Part shown: positions 59,376-64,000 of the stretch, piece by piece
How the letters are laid out: every line of letters begins with the position of its first letter
Numbering within the stretch: position 1 is the first letter of the stretch
Assembly (NCBI RefSeq): GCF_004216905.1
Contig: NZ_SGXJ01000004.1
Coordinates: 186,001-250,000, forward strand
Direction of reading: 5' to 3'
Origin: Kribbella sp. VKM Ac-2569
GTDB lineage: Bacteria > Actinomycetota > Actinomycetes > Propionibacteriales > Kribbellaceae
DNA: 64,000 nucleotides
Notes under the pieces: generated by a model
Database searches by the model: none
Told to the model about the DNA's origin: nothing
What the model saw: only the letters and a program-made list of their open reading frames with translations
Program-made: the position numbers and the translations under genes

Positions 59376-60518
59376 ATGATTCCGAAGCAGGCAGAAATCG
59401 TGGTGGTGGGTGCGGGTCCGGTGGGGCTCGCGGTGGCGGTCGGGCTCCGGCTGCACGGACATGACGTAGTGGTCGTCGACCAGCAGGCCGCGGGGGCGAA
59501 CACCTCACGGGCCTGCGTGATCCACCCGCGGACGCTGGAGGTGCTGGAGCAGCTCGGCGTCACCAAGCGGCTAGTCGACCTCGGCCTGGAGCTCGAGGAC
59601 TTCGCGATCCGCGCCGGCGACCGCAAGCTGATCCCGGTCGGCTTCGCGGACCTGCCGACCGACTACCCGTTCGTGACGATGATCCCCCAGCCGATTACCG
59701 AGCAGGTGCTGCTCGAACGGCTCGAGGAGCTCGGCGGTTCGGTGCTCCGTCCGTACGCCGCGACCGGCCTGACCCAGACCGCCGACGGCGCCGAGGTCAC
59801 GCTCGACAGCGGCGACGCGATCAAGGCGCAGTACGTCGTGGCAGCCGACGGCATGAACAGCACGATCCGCGAACTCGCCGGCCTCCGGATGCCCGGCAAC
59901 ACCCTGCAGATCTCGTGCAGCCTGGTGGATGTCCGCGTCGACGGCGGCCTGCCGGTCGACGAGGTCGCGCTGTACTTCGCGTCCGCCGGGCTGCTCGTGG
60001 TGGCGCCGCTGCCGGACGGAAGCTTCCGTCTGGTGGCCGAGGTGCACGACGCACCGGAGCACCCCGATCTCGCCTACGCGCAGCGGTTGCTGGCCGACCG
60101 TGGTCCGCGGAAGGCGCACCCGAAGGTCACCGAGGTGGTCTGGGGTTCGCGGTTCCGGATCCACGAGCGGGTCGCCGACGCGTACCGCACGGGACGAGTG
60201 CTGCTGGCCGGCGACGCTGCCCACACGCACAGCCCGGCCGGCGGCCAGGGCATGAACCTCGGCCTGCGTGACGCCGTCACCCTGGCGGACGCCCTGTCGA
60301 CCGCGCTATCAGGAGACGAGTCGAGCCTCGACGCCTACGCCACGAACAGCCGTGCAGAAGCGGTCCGGGTGATCGGCCTCGCACACCGCCTGACCCGACT
60401 CGCGAACGTCCCGCGCGCGATCCGCCCGCTGCGCAACGCCGTCCTCAGCCTGGTCGGCCGGGTCAGCAAGACCCAGAACGGTCTGGCCAAGCAGCTTGCC
60501 GGCTTCCCCGAGCGTTAA
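59376..60518 (+). CDS. FAD-dependent aromatic monooxygenase (PHBH-type)
   Basis: This 380-residue flavoprotein hydroxylates aromatic or polyketide-like substrates using NAD(P)H and oxygen. The three class-A motifs are present: VVGAGPVGLAVAVGLRLHG near residue 8, the DG motif in AADGMNSTIRELAG near 154, and the GD motif in LLAGDAAHTHSPAGGQGMN near 275. The start is ATG at 59376 with GGGAG upstream. The divergent TetR operator suggests induction by the substrate. The exact substrate is unknown; tetracycline- or drug-inactivating homologs exist in this family. Confidence 0.9.
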   Translation: MIPKQAEIVVVGAGPVGLAVAVGLRLHGHDVVVVDQQAAGANTSRACVIHPRTLEVLEQLGVTKRLVDLGLELEDFAIRAGDRKLIPVGFADLPTDYPFVTMIPQPITEQVLLERLEELGGSVLRPYAATGLTQTADGAEVTLDSGDAIKAQYVVAADGMNSTIRELAGLRMPGNTLQISCSLVDVRVDGGLPVDEVALYFASAGLLVVAPLPDGSFRLVAEVHDAPEHPDLAYAQRLLADRGPRKAHPKVTEVVWGSRFRIHERVADAYRTGRVLLAGDAAHTHSPAGGQGMNLGLRDAVTLADALSTALSGDESSLDAYATNSRAEAVRVIGLAHRLTRLANVPRAIRPLRNAVLSLVGRVSKTQNGLAKQLAGFPER

Positions 60519-61513
60519 CCGCCGGTCGACTCACGGATCTGCAGGGTGTAGGGGACGGCGAGGTCGCGGTGGGCGGCGTCGCCGTTTCCCGCGATCCGCT
60601 GGAGGATCAGGTCGACCGCGTTCTCGGCCAGCCACTCGGTGTCCTGCGAGATCGTAGTCAGCGTCGGCGAGTGGTACCGGCCGTCCTCGATGTCGTCGAA
60701 GCCGACCACGGCGACGTCCTCCGGAACTCGCAGTCCGGAGTCGGCCAGCGTTCGCAGCGCGCCCAGGGCCAGGAGGTCGTTGAAGCAGAACACGGCGTCC
60801 GGCGGCTCCGGCAGCGCGAGCAGCTCGCGCATCGACGTGGCGCCGTCGATCCGGTGGTACCCGGTCCCGGCCAGCTCGAGCGTTGGGTCGTGCGGTAGAC
60901 CGGCCGCCTTGAGCGCCTTGCGGTATCCCTTCCGCCGGACCGCTCCGGTACTGGTCCCGCCGACCCCGATCGCCGCGATCCGGCGGCGGCCGATCGAGAC
61001 CAGATGCATGGTCGCGTCGTACGACGCCTGCACCGAGTCGACTGCGACGCGGTCGAACTGGCCGCCGGCTGGTCGTTCGCCGAGCAGGACCAGCGGCTTC
61101 CCGGTGTCCGCCGAGGTGAGCTTGGCCGGGGCGGTGGCGAGCGGGGAAAAGATGATGCCGTCGATCAACTGGCCGCGCATGCCGTCCAGGACGAACCGTT
61201 CGGCGGCGGACTCGCCTTCGGTCTGGTCGATCAGGACGGTGATCCCGCGACGCTTCGCGGCCCGGCTGATCGCCGCTCCTAGTTCGGCGAAGTACGGCGA
61301 ACCCATCTCCGGGATGGCCAGTGCGATGAAGTCCGAGCGGCCCTTGCGCAGCGACCGGGCGCTGACGTTCGGCTTGTAGTCCAGGGCGGCGATCGCGGCC
61401 TCGACCTTGGCCCGGGTACGCGCGGTGATGTGCGGGTAGTCGTTGATCACGTTCGAGACGGTCTTCACCGACACACCGGCCCGTGCGGCCACGTCGCTCA
61501 GCCTGGTCGCCAT
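60515..61513 (-). CDS. LacI-family repressor of the arabinan genes
   Basis: This 332-residue regulator has the LacI helix-turn-helix at 5-40 (TRLSDVAARAGVSVKTVSNV and INDYPHIT) and hinge, then a periplasmic-binding-like domain (about 60-330) with VVGFDDIEDGRY. The ATG at 61513 has AGGAGG seven bases upstream. It is divergent from the GH51 gene and faces two copies of its likely operator. It most likely senses arabinose or an arabinan breakdown product. Confidence 0.95.
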   Translation of the reverse strand: MATRLSDVAARAGVSVKTVSNVINDYPHITARTRAKVEAAIAALDYKPNVSARSLRKGRSDFIALAIPEMGSPYFAELGAAISRAAKRRGITVLIDQTEGESAAERFVLDGMRGQLIDGIIFSPLATAPAKLTSADTGKPLVLLGERPAGGQFDRVAVDSVQASYDATMHLVSIGRRRIAAIGVGGTSTGAVRRKGYRKALKAAGLPHDPTLELAGTGYHRIDGATSMRELLALPEPPDAVFCFNDLLALGALRTLADSGLRVPEDVAVVGFDDIEDGRYHSPTLTTISQDTEWLAENAVDLILQRIAGNGDAAHRDLAVPYTLQIRESTGG

Positions 61514-61565
61514 CGGAGAACCTCCTGTCGCCGTCCCGTCGCCCGAGTGTGCCATTGCTCAGCCC

Positions 61566-61615
61566 TTTACACCGATTGTCAATCGTTGTAGACATCCACG
61601 TTAAACGTTGTAAAC
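61566..61615. promoter_or_regulatory. GH51 promoter with two LacI operators
   Basis: The promoter is TTTACA (61566-61571), 17 bases, TAGACA (61589-61594). Two 16-base sites, GTCAATCGTTGTAGAC (61578-61593) and GTTAAACGTTGTAAAC (61600-61615), match at 12 positions and share the central CG of LacI operators. They lie 22 bases apart, two helix turns, covering the -10 and the start of transcription. Confidence 0.75.
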
Positions 61616-61632
61616 GACTCTGGGGAGGCCCT

Positions 61633-63120
61633 GTGGCTCGGCTCGTGGTTGACCCGGCGTTCGTGGTCGGGGCGCTGGACCGGCGGGTGTTCGGTTCGTT
61701 CGTCGAGCACATGGGACGTTGCGTGTACACCGGGATCTACGAGCCGGGGCATCCCACCGCCGACGCGGACGGGTTCCGGCAGGACGTGCTCGCGCTGGTC
61801 CGCGAGCTCGGCGTGACTGCGATCCGCTACCCCGGCGGCAACTTCGTCTCGAACTACGACTGGGAGGACGGCGTCGGGCCGAAGGACGAGCGGCCGCGGC
61901 GGCTCGACCTGGCCTGGCGGGCGATCGAGCCCAACCAGTTCGGCACCGACGAGTTCGTCGCCTGGTCGCGCAAGGCCGGCGTACAGCCCATCTGGGCGGT
62001 CAATCTCGGCACCCGCGGGATCCGCGAAGCCGTCGACCTGCTGGAGTACTGCAACCTGCCGGCCGGCACCGCGCTGGGCGATCGCCGGATCGCGAACGGC
62101 AGCCCGGAGCCGCACGACATCCGGATCTGGTGCCTGGGCAACGAAATGGACGGTCCCTGGCAGATCGGCCACAAGACCGCCGAGGAGTACGCGCGGCTCG
62201 CCGAGGAGACCGCGAACGCGATGCGCCGCGTCGATCCCGGCCTCGAGCTGGTCGCCAGCGGATCGAGCAACGCCGGGATGCCGACGTTCGGCGACTGGGA
62301 ACGCGTCGTGCTGGAGCGCACCTACGACCTGGTCGACCACATCAGCCTGCACGCGTACTACGAGCCGCACGATGGCGACCAGGCGAGTTTCCTGGCGGCC
62401 GCCGAGGAGATGGACCGGATGATCTCCGCGGTGATCGCGACCGCCGATCACGTGAAGGCGCTCAAGCGCAGCGACAAGGAGCTGACGCTGTCCTTCGACG
62501 AGTGGAACGTCTGGTACCAGCAGCACTTCCCCGGCGAGCTAGGCCTGCCGATCCGCGAGGTCGGCCCACTGATCGAGGACACTTACACGGTCGACGACGC
62601 GGTAGTCGTCGGCAGCCTGCTGATCACGCTGCTCCGGCACGCCGACCGGGTGAAGATCGCTTGCCTCGCGCAACTGGTGAACGTGATCGGCCCGATCCGC
62701 ACCGAGCCCGGTGGGCGCGCATGGCGGCAGACGATCTTCTACCCGTTCGCCTTGACCGCGCAGTATGCCGGTCCGACCGTGCTGCGGACCGCGATCACCG
62801 GAGGCCCTGAGCTCGACACCTCCGCCTTCGGCCGCATCCCGGCCCTCTGGAGCACAGCGACGTACGACGGGAACACCGGAGAGACCGCGATCTTCGTGGT
62901 GAACCGGAGCGAGACCGACAAGATCGACCTGGAAATCCCGGTGACCGGAAGTGTGATCCGGCACCTGGCGCTCTATGACGAGGACCGCTCCGCCGTGAAC
63001 ACAGCGGACGATCCGGACCGGGTCCAGCCCCGGACCGTCGACGCCACCGAAGTCGTCGACGGTGTCTGCCGTGCCACGCTGCCGCCCGCATCGTGGCACG
63101 TGATCCAGCTCAGCAGTTGA
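61633..63120 (+). CDS. Alpha-L-arabinofuranosidase, GH51
   Basis: GH51 enzymes remove arabinofuranosyl side chains from arabinans and arabinoxylans. The 495-residue protein has a (beta/alpha)8 barrel with acid/base Glu in CLGNEMDGPWQIG near residue 173 and nucleophile Glu in SFDEWNVWYQQ near 295. FGSFVEHMGRCVYTGIYEPG is the conserved N-terminal family motif, and the C-terminal beta-sandwich is in place. The GTG at 61633 has GGGGAGG five bases upstream. No signal peptide is seen, so it acts on imported oligosaccharides. Confidence 0.95.
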   Translation: MARLVVDPAFVVGALDRRVFGSFVEHMGRCVYTGIYEPGHPTADADGFRQDVLALVRELGVTAIRYPGGNFVSNYDWEDGVGPKDERPRRLDLAWRAIEPNQFGTDEFVAWSRKAGVQPIWAVNLGTRGIREAVDLLEYCNLPAGTALGDRRIANGSPEPHDIRIWCLGNEMDGPWQIGHKTAEEYARLAEETANAMRRVDPGLELVASGSSNAGMPTFGDWERVVLERTYDLVDHISLHAYYEPHDGDQASFLAAAEEMDRMISAVIATADHVKALKRSDKELTLSFDEWNVWYQQHFPGELGLPIREVGPLIEDTYTVDDAVVVGSLLITLLRHADRVKIACLAQLVNVIGPIRTEPGGRAWRQTIFYPFALTAQYAGPTVLRTAITGGPELDTSAFGRIPALWSTATYDGNTGETAIFVVNRSETDKIDLEIPVTGSVIRHLALYDEDRSAVNTADDPDRVQPRTVDATEVVDGVCRATLPPASWHVIQLSS

Positions 63121-63139
63121 TTCGAGAGGGGACCCGCCC

Positions 63140-64000
63140 GTGCCTTCGAAACGACTCCTTGCCGCAGTCCTGACTGTGGCTGCCGTTGCAGCCGGCACAT
63201 CCGCTGCGACCGCCGCACCAGTGGTGACCACGACCAACGCCATCAGCTCCAGCTTCGCCGACACCTTCGCCGACCCGTCGATCATCCAGGGCCGCGACGG
63301 CTACTGGTACGCGTACGCCACCTCCGACCCACTTGTTGCCAACGGCCCGTTCGGCCTGATGCACACGGCCCGGACCAAGGACTTCAGCTCCTGGGAGTAC
63401 CTCGGCACGGTCTTCAACGACCAGACCAAGCCGGCCTGGGCCGCGCCCGGTTCGTTCTTCTGGGCGCCGGACATCCGATACCTCGACGGTCACTACGTCA
63501 TGTACTTCACCGTCACCGACACCGCGGCCAACCCCGGTGGCGATCCCGCGATCGGTGTGGCCACCGCCCCGACCCCAGCGGGACCGTGGACCGCCACCGA
63601 CGGCCCGGTCGTCGCTCCGAAGCCGGACGGCAACGGCGGCTTCTTCGGCACTATCGACCCGGCGATGCTCACCGCCGCGGACGGCAAGCGCTACCTGTAC
63701 TACGGCGGCTTCTACGGCGGCATCTCCGTCACCGAACTGAGCCCCGACGGCATGCACGCGGTCGGTGAGCCGACGCAGGTCACGATCGGCGACCGCTACG
63801 AGGGCTCGTACGTCGTCTACCGCGACGGCTGGTATTACTTCATGGGCTCGTCGATGAACTGCTGCGCCGGTCCGACCACTGGGTACTCCGTCTTCGCCGG
63901 CCGCTCGCGCTCTCCACGCGGCCCGTTCGTCGACGCCGACAGCGCCGCGCTCACCGACTCCCGGGTCGGCGGTACGACGGTCATCACGCAGAACGGCAAC
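63140..64000 (+). CDS. Secreted arabinanase/arabinofuranosidase, GH43, 3' end cut by window
   Basis: The first 287 codons are seen; the frame is open at the window end. A Sec signal peptide (RLLAAVLTVAAVAAGTSAAT, cleavage near ATAAP) leads to a five-bladed beta-propeller of GH43. Catalytic residues are Asp in FADPSIIQGRDGYWYAY, Asp in WAPDIRYLDGHY and Glu in YEGSYVVYRDGWYY. GH43 enzymes cut arabinan or xylan outside the cell. It follows the GH51 gene by 19 bases, so the pair is co-transcribed under the LacI operators. Confidence 0.92.
   Translation, partial: MPSKRLLAAVLTVAAVAAGTSAATAAPVVTTTNAISSSFADTFADPSIIQGRDGYWYAYATSDPLVANGPFGLMHTARTKDFSSWEYLGTVFNDQTKPAWAAPGSFFWAPDIRYLDGHYVMYFTVTDTAANPGGDPAIGVATAPTPAGPWTATDGPVVAPKPDGNGGFFGTIDPAMLTAADGKRYLYYGGFYGGISVTELSPDGMHAVGEPTQVTIGDRYEGSYVVYRDGWYYFMGSSMNCCAGPTTGYSVFAGRSRSPRGPFVDADSAALTDSRVGGTTVITQNGN

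Overview
The window is about 64 kb of high-GC actinobacterial chromosome around the replication origin. The core order is rnpA, rpmH, dnaA, dnaN, gnd, recF, dciA, gyrB, gyrA, DUF3566 gene, tRNA-Ile, DLW-39 gene, tRNA-Ala, with a parAB-rsmG-jag-yidC-yidD block on the other side of dnaA. This layout, the frequent GTG starts and the very GC-rich third positions point to the Propionibacteriales; a Kribbella-like organism is my best inference, not something the sequence proves.

Bases 1-7610 hold the end of a SURF1 gene, a small membrane protein, a reductase-like gene, and the leftward block rpmH | rnpA-yidD-yidC-jag-rsmG-parA-parB. Four parS-like sites lie here. Bases 7611-11400 hold dnaA, with DnaA boxes both upstream of it and in the dnaA-dnaN spacer (the likely oriC). 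This DnaA carries about 370 Pro/Gln-rich residues in front of its normal domain I. Bases 11401-24799 are the replication and gyrase core, with one integral membrane gene, an overlapping operon of three membrane-anchored proteins, and two tRNAs.

From 24.8 kb on the content is accessory and metabolic. 25-43 kb holds a tyrosine phosphatase, a nucleotidyltransferase, an ECF42-type sigma factor with two YCII/DGPF partner genes, DinB, Nudix, MazG-like, VOC, luciferase-like, PaiB-like and SDR enzymes, a two-component system, a VanZ protein, a pentapeptide-repeat protein, an epimerase and a PP2C-like phosphatase. 43-49 kb holds glpD with a TetR regulator facing a divergent FAD oxidase of the alkyl-DHAP-synthase type, then an SDR-queA pair behind a MerR/SoxR-like promoter. 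49-51.4 kb is a decayed stretch with palindromes, tandem repeats, a sigma-factor/BNR gene collision and a large nested hairpin. 51.4-58.8 kb holds a rhomboid protease, a cyclophilin, a DUF5324-type protein, Ogt and two DUF4328 proteins (a third lies at 42.4 kb). 58.7-64 kb holds a TetR/FAD-monooxygenase divergent pair and a LacI-controlled arabinan-degradation set (GH51, secreted GH43 cut by the window end).

I found no CRISPR array, rRNA operon, prophage or intact insertion sequence. No clearly new multi-gene system is evident. The strongest leads are the extended DnaA, the DnaA-box cluster at 40.0 kb, the MerR-type promoters on two SDR genes (one leading to queA), and the palindromic and hairpin elements between 49.4 and 51.4 kb.
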